Source of the DNA: Bacteroidota bacterium
GTDB lineage: Bacteria > Bacteroidota > Bacteroidia > Chitinophagales > Saprospiraceae
Direction of reading: 5' to 3'
Assembly: GCA_020160935.1 (NCBI GenBank)
Contig: JAIUPL010000001.1
Span: forward strand, 372,001 to 436,000
DNA: 64,000 nucleotides
Of the stretch, positions 7,411 to 18,800 are shown piece after piece. A model generated the notes under the pieces. It saw nothing but the letters and a program-made list of their open reading frames with translations. It made no database searches and was not told the DNA's origin. Position 1 is the first letter of the stretch. Every line of letters starts with the position of its first letter. Position numbers and translations under genes: made by a program.

Positions 7411-7977
7411 TCAATGATCTGTTTTCCATTTGATATTACAGCCGCCGGAAGGGCGTTGCACGGCAGGCGCAGGCTGTTTGTTCAGCACAGCATCGATTGC
7501 CGCGCGCAGATCTTCTCCGGTGCTGGGTACAGGGTTGCGCTTGGGTCGGCTTGGGTCAAGTTGGCCCCGGTACACGAGGCGGCGTTCGCTGTCGAAAACG
7601 TAAAAGTCAGGCGTACAGGCCGCATCGTATGCACGTGCTACTCCCTGGGATTCGTCGTAAAGGTACGGGAAATTGTATCCCACGGTGCGGGCATGTTCCG
7701 GCATTTTATCCGGGGCATCATCGGGGTGGGTTTCTGCATCGTTGCTGTTAATACCTACAAATGAAACACCATGTGGGGTATATTCATCTACAATTCGGAC
7801 GATTTCTGGGTTGACATACAACACATACGGGCAATGGTTACACAGGAACATTACCACGGTGGCATTGCCTGTTGGAATGTCCTGCAGGCGCAGGGTTTTA
7901 CCAGTAGCAGGATTGGGGAGTTCAAAATCGGGCGCTGTGGTGCCCAGCGGAAGCATGTTGGATTCTGTGTAGGCCAT
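7411..7977 (-). CDS. Thioredoxin-family (AhpC/TSA-like) protein with CNHCP motif
   Basis: 188 residues with the redoxin fold: a PDFELPNPATGKTLRLQDI start, then VVMFLCNHCPYV with the redox pair Cys46/Cys49, GINSNDAETHPDD, and CTPDFYVFDSERRLVYRGQLD with the cis-Pro. No signal peptide is present, so it is probably cytosolic. Members with CxxCP motifs are usually annotated as thioredoxin-family proteins of unknown partner. It lies 39 bases downstream of the M15 peptidase gene in the same run as trxA. Confidence 0.85.
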   Translation of the reverse strand: MAYTESNMLPLGTTAPDFELPNPATGKTLRLQDIPTGNATVVMFLCNHCPYVLYVNPEIVRIVDEYTPHGVSFVGINSNDAETHPDDAPDKMPEHARTVGYNFPYLYDESQGVARAYDAACTPDFYVFDSERRLVYRGQLDPSRPKRNPVPSTGEDLRAAIDAVLNKQPAPAVQRPSGGCNIKWKTDH

Positions 7978-8016
7978 TTCTTAAAACAGTAAAAACGTGT
8001 AAGAGAATTTTCCAGG

Positions 8017-8799
8017 CTATTGGCAATCCGTATTGATGTCTCCTACATAATATTCTACAGTATGGAGTTCGGGGGCCAGTTCGGCGCCCTTAAAACCCTG
8101 AATATCGGTGTCGGTAAGTTTGTTTTTGTAAGCCTGCAACAGCGGCTTGCTGAGTGTTGTGTACGACCAGTGCCATTTTTCCTCCTGATACCCATGCGCT
8201 CGTCCGGCGGTGTAGGGTTGGCAAAATCCATATTCATGGGCATGCGTTTGCAACCACTCATACACTTTTTGGTATTTACCGCCTTTTTCAAAAGAGGGGT
8301 TGTTGAGGTCGTTCAAATCAATATCCGTGCCCCAATGGTGACGCGAGGAGCCGGGCATGGAAGAAAACTGGAGAATTTTCAGGGCGCGGTCCTTCGGCAG
8401 CGGCGCATCTTTGGCGAAGCGTTCCCATTTGGTTTCCCAAATGGTTTTTTGCTGGCTGAAGGTGCGGGTGGAGGAAATAATGCGCAGTACGATACCATCC
8501 GCTTTTGCGGCCTGATACATTTGTTGGAAAGCCTCGAAGGTTTCCTTGCGCAGCATCATGCCCGTGCGGTCGGAGTAGGGTTTTCCTACTTGCACGAAAT
8601 CAGGCCGGGTGGCCGGATCAAATTTTCCCAACAGGTATTCCCGGGCAAACGTATCCTGCATTGCAGGCGTAGCAGCGGATACGGAAGCCTGTTGAGTCGG
8701 AGTCGGCGTATGCTGACAAGCAGGCAGGAAAAAGGTAAACAACCACAGTAAAACTGACATGCCGCAGGTAAATTTCCGGGTTTTACTGGCTTTCAGCAC
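8017..8799 (-). CDS. M15 family D-alanyl-D-alanine carboxypeptidase-like lipoprotein
   Basis: 260 residues. The N-terminus has Lys/Arg residues, a hydrophobic stretch and FFLPAC, a likely lipoprotein signal. The M15 (VanY-type) features are [17 protein letters not shown], the zinc motif [11 protein letters not shown] and the ExxWHW motif EEKWHWSY. The family trims the terminal D-Ala of peptidoglycan peptides, so it probably works in the periplasm. The start at 8799 overlaps trxA by 17 bases and keeps the basic n-region; an internal ATG at 8760 would lack any positive charge. Confidence 0.87.
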   Translation of the reverse strand: MLKASKTRKFTCGMSVLLWLFTFFLPACQHTPTPTQQASVSAATPAMQDTFAREYLLGKFDPATRPDFVQVGKPYSDRTGMMLRKETFEAFQQMYQAAKADGIVLRIISSTRTFSQQKTIWETKWERFAKDAPLPKDRALKILQFSSMPGSSRHHWGTDIDLNDLNNPSFEKGGKYQKVYEWLQTHAHEYGFCQPYTAGRAHGYQEEKWHWSYTTLSKPLLQAYKNKLTDTDIQGFKGAELAPELHTVEYYVGDINTDCQ

Positions 8800-9088
8800 G
8801 TTCGATGATCATTTTAAGGGCTGCTTTGGTCTGTACACCGGCTTCACTCCACAGCAATTGCCCGTTTTTATACAGCATCAGGGTGGGGACGCCCATTACT
8901 TTCATTTGTACAGCCAGGTCTGTGTTTTTGTCAACATCAATTTTGATGATGCGTACCCGATCACCCATTTCCGTTTTCAGTTCTTCCAAAACGGGCGCCA
9001 TCGCGCGGCACGGTCCGCACCAGGTGGCCCAAAAATCAATCAGAACGGGTGTTTCAGATTGAACCAGTTGTTCGAATGAAGATTTCAT
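8783..9088 (-). CDS. trxA: Thioredoxin
   Basis: A 101-residue classical thioredoxin: [16 protein letters not shown] with active-site Cys24 and Cys27, [12 protein letters not shown], then [11 protein letters not shown] with the cis-Pro. It reduces protein disulfides in the cytosol. The ATG at 9088 gives the family length; a longer frame upstream has no homology. It heads a six-gene minus-strand run down to 5415, overlapping the M15 gene. The gap to the divergent gene at 9280 holds no repeat element. Confidence 0.93.
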   Translation of the reverse strand: MKSSFEQLVQSETPVLIDFWATWCGPCRAMAPVLEELKTEMGDRVRIIKIDVDKNTDLAVQMKVMGVPTLMLYKNGQLLWSEAGVQTKAALKMIIERAESQ

Positions 9089-9279
9089 ATCTTCTGTTTT
9101 TCTAATTGAGATAAAAAAGCGGCACAAGATAGCGCTTCGCTGACATTTGCCATTACCACGCTCAAAGCGGTTGAACACAGGCAGGATAGCGCTGTCTGGC
9201 TATTTTCAGAAAAGACAAGGTAGAAACCCTTCTATTTTAGAGTTTTATTTTCCCAAACTTTCTGTCTGCTTAAATTTTT

Positions 9280-9744
9280 ATGAAAAACACACATTTTGCC
9301 TTGCTTGTTCTATGCTTGTTCACAACAGTATCCTTGCGGGCCCAAAAAGAGGAAAAAGATGAAAAGGCTATCAAAGCAGTGATTAACCTGTTTTTTGAAG
9401 GCCTCGAACATGGTGACACCGTTTTGATCAAAAAATCCTGTACCAGCCAGCCGGTTATGCAAACCTATATGGCCGACCGCGACGGAAATTGGCAGGTATT
9501 TACGGAGGACTTCAGCGAACTAATCACGTTTGTCGGTACGCCAACCAAAGACAAATACGATGAAAAAATAGAATTTGAGTCGATCATGAGCGAAGCCTCG
9601 CTGGCCAGCGTCTGGACACCCTACAAATTTTACCTCAACGGGAAAATATCGCACTGTGGCACCAACTCTTTTCAACTGGTCAAAACCCAGGAAGGCTGGA
9701 AAATACAGTACATCCTCGATACGCGGCGAAAGGCCTGCAAGTAA
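9280..9744 (+). CDS. NTF2-like (putative lumazine-binding) secreted protein
   Basis: 154 residues with signal peptide MKNTHFALLVLCLFTTVSLRAQ. The mature domain has the NTF2/SnoaL-like order: a helix AIKAVINLFFEGLEHGD, strands around FYLNGKISHCGTNSFQLVK, and the end GWKIQYILDTRRKACK, a tail often seen in Bacteroidota members of this group. These proteins bind small ligands or act as accessory domains; no catalytic residues can be named. It is transcribed away from trxA. Confidence 0.75.
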   Translation: MKNTHFALLVLCLFTTVSLRAQKEEKDEKAIKAVINLFFEGLEHGDTVLIKKSCTSQPVMQTYMADRDGNWQVFTEDFSELITFVGTPTKDKYDEKIEFESIMSEASLASVWTPYKFYLNGKISHCGTNSFQLVKTQEGWKIQYILDTRRKACK

Positions 9745-9782
9745 TTAACACGGGTACGTTCCTCATCCTGTACGGATTGCCG

Positions 9783-9790
9783 TATTTTTG
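9783..9790 (+). promoter_or_regulatory. -7 promoter element for the type B cargo gene at 9843
   Basis: TATTTTTG matches TAnnTTTG about 53 bases before the ATG. Confidence 0.5.
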
Positions 9791-9842
9791 CCCCTTTCCT
9801 GGCTGTTTTGATAACAAACAGATAAACGCTTGCTACTTCACG

Positions 9843-11210
9843 ATGAGGAAAGTTTACCTTTTTTGCTGTCTTTTGCTGCCGGCAATGGCATGGGCAGGGC
9901 CTATCCCCGAGCCAGTGGTAGCGATGGGCGTGGAAGTGCAACCTGGTAATATATCCTGTACCGGTATGCATGATGGTACTTTTCAACTCACCCTCATTTC
10001 CAATGGCGGTTTTGTCATTTATGAGTGGGAAAGCCTTTTTTCCGATACGTTGGGCGGTATTGGTTCTCTTACTGGCAGCAGTCCTTCCGACTTTTTAGAC
10101 AGTCTTCCGCCGGGCGATTATCTGTTTAAAGTGATGAACCTGAATGGCAACGATACCACTTTTGCCGCATCCATTATAGAGCCACCGCCGTTGGGAGGCG
10201 CAGTTAACGTACTGTCCAATTACAGCGGCTACGACGTTGCTTGCGTGGACGGCCCGGGCAATGGCAAGGTACGTGCAGAAGTGAGTGGAGGAACACATGA
10301 GTACAGTTTTTTGTGGTCGACAGGCGCTACCGGGCCGGTAGTTGTCAATTTGCCCCCCGGCCAGCATTCCGTTCAGATTAGAGACGCCAATGGGTGTCCG
10401 CTCGATCTCATTTTTACCCTCGATGCGCCGCCGCCGCTGTCTGCAGAAGTAAGCGCCAAGAGAGAAGCCTGTTTGGAACAACATACCGGTCAGGTGAATG
10501 TAGTGTTGGCCGGAGGCGGGGTGGGCCCCTATACTATGACCCTGGAAGGCAATACTGTTACCGGCTACACGGCCTCCTGGGACAGTTTGTCGCCTGGCTG
10601 GTACACCGTTGAAACACAGGATCAGAACGGTTGTACACTGCTTCAGGAAGTCGAAGTGGAGCAAGGGCCGGAATTTGAGTTTAGCGCAGGCGCGGATGCC
10701 GACGTTTTTTCTGGTGATACACTCGAACTGACACTCAACAGCGATCGCCTGCTGAGCAGCATCGAGTGGTCGCCCAAAATCGGCGTCTGGCAGGATACCG
10801 CGAGCGAAAAAGCAACATTTTTCCCGACTTTATCCACAGAATACACCGTTCGGGTGCGGGATGAAAATGGGTGCCTCTCGATAGACAGCATTCAAATTCA
10901 GGTGCATAAAAACCGGAATGTGTATTTTCCGAATGTTTTTGCGCCAGAAAGCAATGTGCCTGAAAATCAGTTTTTTAGTGCTTATGCCGATACAGGTGTA
11001 AGGGCCGTGCTATCGCTGCGCATTTATGATAGATCGGGCAGGTTGTGGTTCGACGGACGCAATATGTCTGTCAATGCCGCTGCAAGCGGCTGGCATGGCG
11101 AAACGTCCGGTGAAAAAGCCGAATCCGGCGTATATTTCTGGCAAGCCACGGTATTGTTCACCGATGAGCGTGTGGAAACATACCAGGGCGATGTGACACT
11201 TATCCGTTGA
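9843..11210 (+). CDS. Secreted adhesin-like protein with SprB-type repeats and T9SS type B sorting domain
   Basis: 455 residues with signal peptide MRKVYLFCCLLLPAMAWA. Residues about 35-290 contain several SprB-like repeats, for example GKVRAEVSGGTHEYSFLWS...GQHSVQIRDANGC and GPYTMTLEGN...GWYTVETQDQNGC. The last 90 residues (VYFPNVFAPESN, LRIYDRSGRLWFDG, GVYFWQATVLF) are a gliding-motility-associated type B C-terminal domain, which directs export by the T9SS. It probably ends on the cell surface or in the medium. The ATG at 9843 starts the signal peptide. It stands just upstream of tolC and near sprA. Confidence 0.88.
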   Translation: MRKVYLFCCLLLPAMAWAGPIPEPVVAMGVEVQPGNISCTGMHDGTFQLTLISNGGFVIYEWESLFSDTLGGIGSLTGSSPSDFLDSLPPGDYLFKVMNLNGNDTTFAASIIEPPPLGGAVNVLSNYSGYDVACVDGPGNGKVRAEVSGGTHEYSFLWSTGATGPVVVNLPPGQHSVQIRDANGCPLDLIFTLDAPPPLSAEVSAKREACLEQHTGQVNVVLAGGGVGPYTMTLEGNTVTGYTASWDSLSPGWYTVETQDQNGCTLLQEVEVEQGPEFEFSAGADADVFSGDTLELTLNSDRLLSSIEWSPKIGVWQDTASEKATFFPTLSTEYTVRVRDENGCLSIDSIQIQVHKNRNVYFPNVFAPESNVPENQFFSAYADTGVRAVLSLRIYDRSGRLWFDGRNMSVNAAASGWHGETSGEKAESGVYFWQATVLFTDERVETYQGDVTLIR

Positions 11211-11257
11211 AGAAACCCGATCAAAATTTCTTTATTTTCCACGCAGCATCATATATG

Positions 11258-11265
11258 TATCTTTG
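11258..11265 (+). promoter_or_regulatory. -7 promoter element for tolC, giving a nearly leaderless mRNA
   Basis: TATCTTTG matches TAnnTTTG and ends only four bases before the ATG at 11270. With the usual spacing, transcription would begin at or beside the start codon. Confidence 0.55.
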
Positions 11266-11269
11266 CGGG

Positions 11270-12616
11270 ATGAAAAATAGCCTTCCCATCCTGCTGTGGA
11301 GCGTTTTTATAGGAATTATCAACGCTCAACCTGCTCCAATACGCCCGATTTCGTTAAGCGATTGTCTGCGCCTTTCGCTGGACAACAGCGCGCAAGTGCG
11401 CAAGGCGCAACTGGACCGACAGGGCATTGAAAAACGATTGCAAGAAGGCAGAAGTGCTGCATTGCCACAAATTAATGCAGGCGTAAATATGGATTACCTG
11501 CCGGTACTCCCCACCCAACTGATTCCGGGAGAACTGTTTGGTATGGCAGATAACACGTATTTGCCCGTGCAATTCGGCCGTTCCTGGCAACTCACCGGGT
11601 CAATCTCTGTGCAGCAGCAGTTGTACAATGAATCTGCCCGCCGAATGGCCCCGGCTGCCAATATTTCCAGAAATATCTACGATTTGCTGCAAACCCGATC
11701 GGAGGAGGATGTCATTTACAGCACTGCAACCGTTTTTTATCAAACCCTGCAAACGGAACAACTGCTTCGGGCGCTCAATGCCAATCTGGACAAACTGGAT
11801 GCACTGCAGCGCATGGCACAGTTGCAATTGGCCAACGGATATGCCATCCCTACCGATGTGAAACGCATTCAGGTAGCCCATACCAATCTGGAAACCCAGC
11901 GCCAAAATCTGTATACTGCCATCAGTGGCCTGCGGCAGACGCTTCAGTTTCTCTGCGGCGTTTCATACGACGAAGCATTCGATCCGGTAGACGACATGGC
12001 TGCTCCTGCGGCCGACTCGGCCCGTTGGCAAAACCTTGTACTTGCCGCTGAAACAACTACCGAATACAGGTTGCTGCTTCATCAGGTAGAACTCAATCAC
12101 ATACAACTGAACAGCCTGAAAGCAGAAAATGTGCCCAATTTCAGCGCATATGCCAGCGCTTATACCCAGACATTCCGGCCGGATGCCAATTTTTTCGACA
12201 TCGATCGCCGCTGGTATGGGGCGGTGGCTCTGGGCCTTAAAATGCAAATTCCCATATTCGACGGTTTTCGCCGACTCCACAAATCGGATTTTCTGGCCAT
12301 AGAAGGTCAAAAACTTGCAGAAGACCGCCGACAACTCAACAGTGCCAAGGAACTGGAATTCAGACAGGCACGCGAACAATTGCAAAGCGCCTTGCGCGGG
12401 CTCCGAACCCAGACGGATAACGTTGGCCTTGCGCGCGAAATCAGTGATAAACTCATGCTCCAGTATAAAGAAGGTGTGGTATCTCTCACCGATTTGCTCA
12501 ATGCTCAAACGGCTCTTTCCGAAGCGGAAACCAACTATTGGCAACAGGTTTTTAGTTACAAACTGGCTGTACTTAAAATGCTGAAAACTACTGGAAAACT
12601 CAATGAACTGAAATAA
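11270..12616 (+). CDS. TolC family outer membrane efflux protein
   Basis: 448 residues with a signal peptide ending at IINAQ. Two OEP repeats are visible: ISLSDCLRLSLDNSAQVRKAQL and, in the second half, KSDFLAIEGQKLAEDRRQL with LMLQYKEGVVSLTDLLNAQTALSEAETNY. TolC proteins form trimeric tunnels across the outer membrane for efflux or type I secretion. No membrane-fusion or inner-membrane pump gene lies nearby, so its partner is encoded elsewhere. Its stop codon lies inside the arm of the hairpin at site c, and the palindrome includes its last three codons. Confidence 0.9.
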   Translation: MKNSLPILLWSVFIGIINAQPAPIRPISLSDCLRLSLDNSAQVRKAQLDRQGIEKRLQEGRSAALPQINAGVNMDYLPVLPTQLIPGELFGMADNTYLPVQFGRSWQLTGSISVQQQLYNESARRMAPAANISRNIYDLLQTRSEEDVIYSTATVFYQTLQTEQLLRALNANLDKLDALQRMAQLQLANGYAIPTDVKRIQVAHTNLETQRQNLYTAISGLRQTLQFLCGVSYDEAFDPVDDMAAPAADSARWQNLVLAAETTTEYRLLLHQVELNHIQLNSLKAENVPNFSAYASAYTQTFRPDANFFDIDRRWYGAVALGLKMQIPIFDGFRRLHKSDFLAIEGQKLAEDRRQLNSAKELEFRQAREQLQSALRGLRTQTDNVGLAREISDKLMLQYKEGVVSLTDLLNAQTALSEAETNYWQQVFSYKLAVLKMLKTTGKLNELK

Positions 12617-12760
12617 GTCCTGAGTCGACAGTCCTGAGTCCTGAGTCTGTAGCGTACACCGGATGACCCTTGGCATAGTTAGATAGGAAAGTCAAGGGTC
12701 ATCCGGTGTACGCTACAGACTCAGGACTCAGGACTGTCGACTCAGGACTTACTTCAGTTC
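12605..12760. repeat. Hairpin element (site c), 58-base perfect arms extended to 68
   Basis: 12615-12672 and 12693-12750 are perfect inverted copies; with one mismatch the pairing runs from 12605 to 12760. The outer part is heptamers CCTGAGT/CGACAGT, then CTGTAG, then a locus-specific inner stem. The 32-base apex (12667-12698) has CCCTTGGCAT on one side and GTCAAGGG on the other and belongs to family 1. It overlaps the tolC stop. Confidence 0.95.
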
Positions 12761-12844
12761 TCAGGCAACCATTTCCCACGCTTATGCGTCATTCCACCCG
12801 TTTACGTAAGTAACACACAACTACCACCTGCTTTTTTTTTGACA

Positions 12845-15800
12845 ATGACGAAGAGGAATCTCCTTCTTGCGGCAACCAGCCTGCTATCGGTATGTGTATT
12901 GTATGCCTTTTCCTACCCGGAAATTGCGCGTACGCAGCTGCTCACAATATTTTTTCCGGAAAAAAATCTTCCGGTAGCCATTGATCGCTTTGCCGATGTA
13001 TCCGCCGAACCGGAATCTGCCCCTCCGCCCGCGGCAGTAGCCCCCGACACCCTGCCGCCCTTGCAGGAACGGTACGACGATTTTTTGCAAACCGGAGGAA
13101 GCAATCCGATCGACCTGAAAGATCCGAAGGCGATTGACCAGCAGGTGGAATACGATCCGACCACCGGGATGTACATCATTACCGAAAAAATTGGCGAGGA
13201 TTTTTATCGTGCTCCTACCTACATGACATTTGAGGAGTATGTACGCTGGCGCGACCAGAAGCAACAAAACGAGTATTTCGACCGCTTGCAGGGCGTAGTG
13301 TCTTCCGATAAAAAAAGCAGCAATGGCGTGGTGGACCCGATCGCCAAGTTTGACATCAAAAACTCGCTGATCGATCGCCTCTTTGGCGGTACCGATGTGA
13401 GCATCAAGCCGCAGGGCAATATCAACCTGACCTTCGGATTTGACTACCAGAAAATTCAGAACCCCATTCTGACCCTGCGCCAGCAACGCAACGGCAACTT
13501 CGACTTCGACATGGACATTAACATGAACGCGTCGGGCAAAATCGGGGAAAAACTCAACCTGAATTTCAACTACAATACGCAGGCTACCTTCGACTTCGAC
13601 AACCAAATGAAGTTGAATTACGATACCAAAGGTTTTTCCGAAGACGAAATCGTTCAGAATATCCAGGCAGGTAATGTGAATATGCCTTTGCGTTCCCAAC
13701 TGATTAAAGGAGCGCAAAACCTGTTTGGTATCAAAACGGAACTGAAATTTGGTCACCTGCGCACTACCCTCGTGGCCAGCCAGCAGCGCTCCAAACAACA
13801 AAGCCTGACCGTACAGGGCGGCTCGCAGGTGCAGACGTTTGAAAAACCCATCGACGAATACGACGAAAACCGCCACTTCTTTCTCAGCCACTGGAACCGC
13901 GACGAATTTGAGCCGGCCATGAAATGCCTGCCTGTACCTATGTCGTTGTTCAACGTAACACGCATGGAGGTGTGGATCACGAATGACAAACTGGCCACCG
14001 AACAATTCCGCGACATTGTAGCCGTGACCGACCTTGGTGAGGCTGATACTGCCAAAATGGTAAGCGACCAGTATGCACTGACGGCTCCGCCATATCTGGA
14101 TATCAAGGGAAAGGCCCTGCCCGACAACAACAACAATAGTTTGTATGCCCAACTGACTGAAGGGCTCAATGATGACCCGACGGGCCGTTACAACGACAAG
14201 GTAATTCGCCGCCTGACCAACGAACTGGGCCTGACGCAGATTCGGGATTTCGAAAAAATGAGCGGCCGCCTGCTCTCACCTTCCGAATATACCTACAACG
14301 AGCAACTTGGCTTCCTCAGCATCAACCTCAACGTGCAGCCCGACCAGGTGATCGGTGTGGCAGTAGAGTACACCTACAACGGTACTCCGCATAAAATCGG
14401 TGAATTTTCGAGCGACGTGCCGCGTACCAGCAGCCAGGACACGCTCAACACCAATGTGCTGTTTGTAAAAATGCTGAAAAGCACTACGGCCAACATCCAG
14501 TACCCGATCTGGGACCTGATGATGAAAAACGTGTATGCCGTAGGCACTGCCAATGTAGACCCCAACGAGTTCCGCTTCGATATTTATTATGAAGATCCGG
14601 GCAAAGGCCAGAAACGTTTCCTGGGCGGGGAAGGCAATGCTGATATTCCAGCGTCTATCCGTTCCAAACCATTGCTTCAATTGTTCCGGCTGGATACCTT
14701 GAACCTGCAAGGTGACCCGGGCCCCGATGGCATCTTCGACTTTGTGCCGGGTCTGACCATCAATCTTCGTTCGGGTCGTATCATGTTCCCGGTACTCGAA
14801 CCTTTCGGCAGTTATCTGGAAGGAAAATTGTCCGACGCGGGCGCTTCACAGGCCGTCGTAAATAAGTACGTGTATCGCCAATTGTACGACCTGACGCCAT
14901 TCCTCGCGCGGGAATACCAGCAATACAACCGATTTGTGCTGAAAGGATCGTATAAATCCAGTACGAGTTCTGAAATATCGCTTGGAACCTTCAACCTGCC
15001 GCAGGGCTCGGTGCGCGTTACTGCCGGCGGGCAGTTGCTTCGGGAAGGCGTCGATTACCAGATAGACTATAATATTGGTAAAGTGCGCATTCTGAACGAC
15101 GCTATCCTGCAATCAGGACAGAACGTAAACGTCAGTTTTGAAGACAATACCCTCTTTGGATTCCAGAGCCGAACGATGCTGGGCGCCCGATTCGACTACG
15201 AATTGAGCAAGGACATCAACATCGGCGCCACGTACATGAACCTGTTCGAACGCCCGCTAACCCAGAAGGTGAATTTTGGCGACGACCCGATCAACAACAA
15301 AATGTACGGGCTCGATTTCAGCATTTCCAAAGACGCGCCCTGGTTGACCAAACTGGTAGATAAAATTCCATTTATCGATACCAAAGAACCTTCCAGCATC
15401 ACGGCCCAGGCTGAGGTGGCAGCCCTGCAACCTGGTCACAACAAAGCCATCAACCAGGGCGGCGACAAAGGCGGTACGGTTTATCTCGACGACTTTGAAG
15501 GCAGCACGGCCAACCTGCCGCTCTCCAACCCGGCTAACTCCTGGGTGATTGCTTCGGTGCCTCAGGGCGACCTGACTGAATTCCCGGAAGGCAATGATAC
15601 CACATTGGCGCTGGGCGCCAACCGTGCCGGTCTTTCCTGGTACATTGCCGACCCCAGCGCCCGCGACCAGGTAGACGGTACCAATCCGTACACCACACAA
15701 ATCCAGTATCAGGACATTTTCCCGAACCGGCAGTTGACGCCGCTGGAACAGTCAGCCCTGCGCCCGCTCGACGTGACAATTTATCCGCGTGAGCGCGGCC

Positions 15801-18800
15801 CGTACAACTTCGACATACCGGGCGGATACATGGGCAAGTCGGCAGGTCTCACCACCAGCGGCCAACTCGACCAGCCGGGCACCCGCTGGGCAGGTTTTAT
15901 GCGCGGGTTGAATACCAACGACTTCGAAGCCGCCAACATCGAATTTGTCGAATTCTGGGTGCTGAACCCGTACATGGAGAAAAACGACAATACCAACGTT
16001 TCCGATGATGGTAGTATGTTCATCGATCTGGGCACGATTTCGGAAGATATCATGCGTGACTCGCGCCAATTTTTTGAAAATACCCTCCCGACCGGCCCGG
16101 GTACAGGCGCTACGGCTCCTACACCATGGGGCCGCGTACCGGTACAAACCCCGGTAGTGAACGCATTTGACAACGACCCCGACAAACGTGTGCTTCAGGA
16201 TATTGGTCTTGATGGCCTGAACAACGAAGGCGAACGGCAGTATTTCGCTGATTACGTCGCGACGATTATGGCTTCATCCCTGAGCCCGAATGCCAAACAG
16301 GCTATTATGGACGACGTATCCAATGACGACTTCGTGTATTTCCGCGATAGCCGTTTCGAAGGTGTAAATCCGGGTCTGCTGGCGCGTTACCGCCGGTTCA
16401 ACAACCAGGAAGGCAACTCGCCGGTGAACAATACCAGCAACCTCAACCCCTCGGCTACCAACTTGCCGGACATGGAAGACCTGGACCGCAACAACTCGCT
16501 GAACGAAAACGAATCGTACTACCGGTATAAAATCAAATTTACCAGTAAAGACCAAAACATCCCTGTTACAGGCGAAATGTATCGGGGCATCGACCTGGAC
16601 GACCCGCAAATGCAGGAACTGGTTACGGATACGGTAGTTTTCCGCCGCAATGGTGAATACTATGTTTGGTATCGTTTCAAACTGCCGCTCGACTATGCGC
16701 AGCGTCAGCAGGTAGGCGGTATTCAGGATCTGCGTTCGGTGCGTTTTGTGCGTATGCTGTGGAAAGGATTCACAGAGCAAACGACCTTCCGTTTCGCTAC
16801 CCTCGAACTCGGCCGCAACCAGTGGCGCCGTTTCAAACAGGCGCTTCCACAAATCGATGTACCCAGCGGTACGGTGTGCGACGTAGGTTTTTCTCCCATT
16901 CCTTTCGACATCAACTCCGTGAGCATCGAGGAAAACTCCGCGCGTACGCCATTTAACTATACGATTCCGTTTGGTATCCAGCGGGAGCAGTCGGTGGGCG
17001 CTTTCCCCGACATTTTGCAGAACGAGCAATCCCTGTCGATGAGCGTGTGCAGCCTGGGTTATTGTGACGCACGTGCCGTGTTCAAAAGCCTGAACCTCGA
17101 CCTGCGTCAGTACGAAAACCTGAAAATGTTCGTACACGCCGAACAGCAGGATGAAACCATCTTCCCTTTCGACAGCAGCGACCTGACCATTTTCATGCGC
17201 CTGGGTTCTGACTATGTGAACAACTACTATGAGTATGAGGTGCCTCTGTACCCATCTCAAAGGTTAAACATCGTCAATGCCTCGCCGGATAGCCGCCAGT
17301 ACAAAGATGAGGTGTGGAGGCCCGAAAACAGTTTTGATTTTCCACTTGAATTATTGACGGAAGTAAAAAAACAACGCAATGCCAGTGGCACGACAGACCC
17401 CATTTTTGTAATTCCCGACCCGAATAACCCTCGAAACAAGGTAAAAGTAGTGGGCAACCCCAATCTTGGCTACGTAAAAGGCGTCATGGTGGGTGTGCGC
17501 AACGTCGATCCGGACAAACAACAGCACTGTGTGGAAGTGTGGCTCAATGAGTTGCGCCTCAGTGGCTTCAACGAACGCGGCGGATATGCAGGCCTTGCAC
17601 GGGTGGATATGAAACTGGCCGACTTCGGCAATGTGTCGCTGGCCGGCAACTACACCAGCATCGGCTGGGGAAGCCTCGAACAAAAACTCATCCAGCGCCA
17701 GCGTGAGGAAGTAATTCAGGTCGATGTTTCCACCAACCTCGAACTGGGCAAATTCCTTCCGGAAAAATCGGGCTTGAAAATTCCATTCTACGCACAGTAT
17801 TCCAATATCACCCGCAACCCGGAATACGACCCGTACGACCTGGATATCAAATTGAAAGACAAGATTCGCGACGAGGCAGATCCGGCAAAAAAAGAAGAAA
17901 TCCGCACCCTGGCACAGGATGTGACCACCATCAAAGGGTTCAATTTCACCAACGTGCGCAAGGAACGAAAAGGCGGCGCCCGCAAAGTGCCACTGCCCTG
18001 GAACGTTGAAAACTTCAGCCTGACGTATGCATTCAACCAGCAAAAACGCCGTACGCCATTCCTCGTCAACGACGAACAGAATCGCTACAAAGGCGCGCTC
18101 GACTGGCAGTACGCCACGGGCCTGAAGCCGATTACGCCGTTTAAAAAACTGATCAAAAACGACAAGTACCTGAAGTTCATTTCGGAGTTCAATTTAAACC
18201 CGATTCCGAATACCTACGGCTTCAACAGCAATATGGAGCGCCTGGCAGGTGTAACGACTTATCGTTTCGCAGGGGAAGACCCTCTCCTGAATACCTATTA
18301 CAACCGCCGTTTTACCTGGGACCGCAACTACGACCTGGGTTGGGATATTTCCAAAGCGCTGCGCTTCAATTTTGATGCAACGGCACGCAGCCTGATAGAC
18401 GAGCCGCTGGAATACAATGGAGATGGTTCTGTCGTCACAAAACAACAACGCCGCGACTCCATTATTACCAACATCCTCAAACTGGGCCGCCCGAAAAATT
18501 ACAATCACTCGGCCAGCCTCAACTGGACCCTGCCGTTCAAGGCGATTCCAATGATGGACTGGGTGTCGATGAAAGCCACCTATACGGCCGGGTACACCTG
18601 GACGGCACAGTCGCTGAAATTGCAGTACCTCGATGCCGGCGATTATGCTGATATCGTCAATTCACGTAGCCTGGGTAACGTTATTCAGAACAACAATACC
18701 CGTCAGATCAATGGCGATCTGAACTTCGAAGGTTTGTATAACAAAAGCAAATACCTGCAAAAAATCAACAAACCGGCTAAAAAGACGTCTTCGAAAGACA

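Noticed and set aside
12884-14152. Long antisense open frames under sprA (also at 15257-15700, 16274-17260 and 17351-18043)
   Set aside because: They have no known motif and a composition mirroring sprA. They follow from the stop-poor codon use of a 7.7-kb gene.
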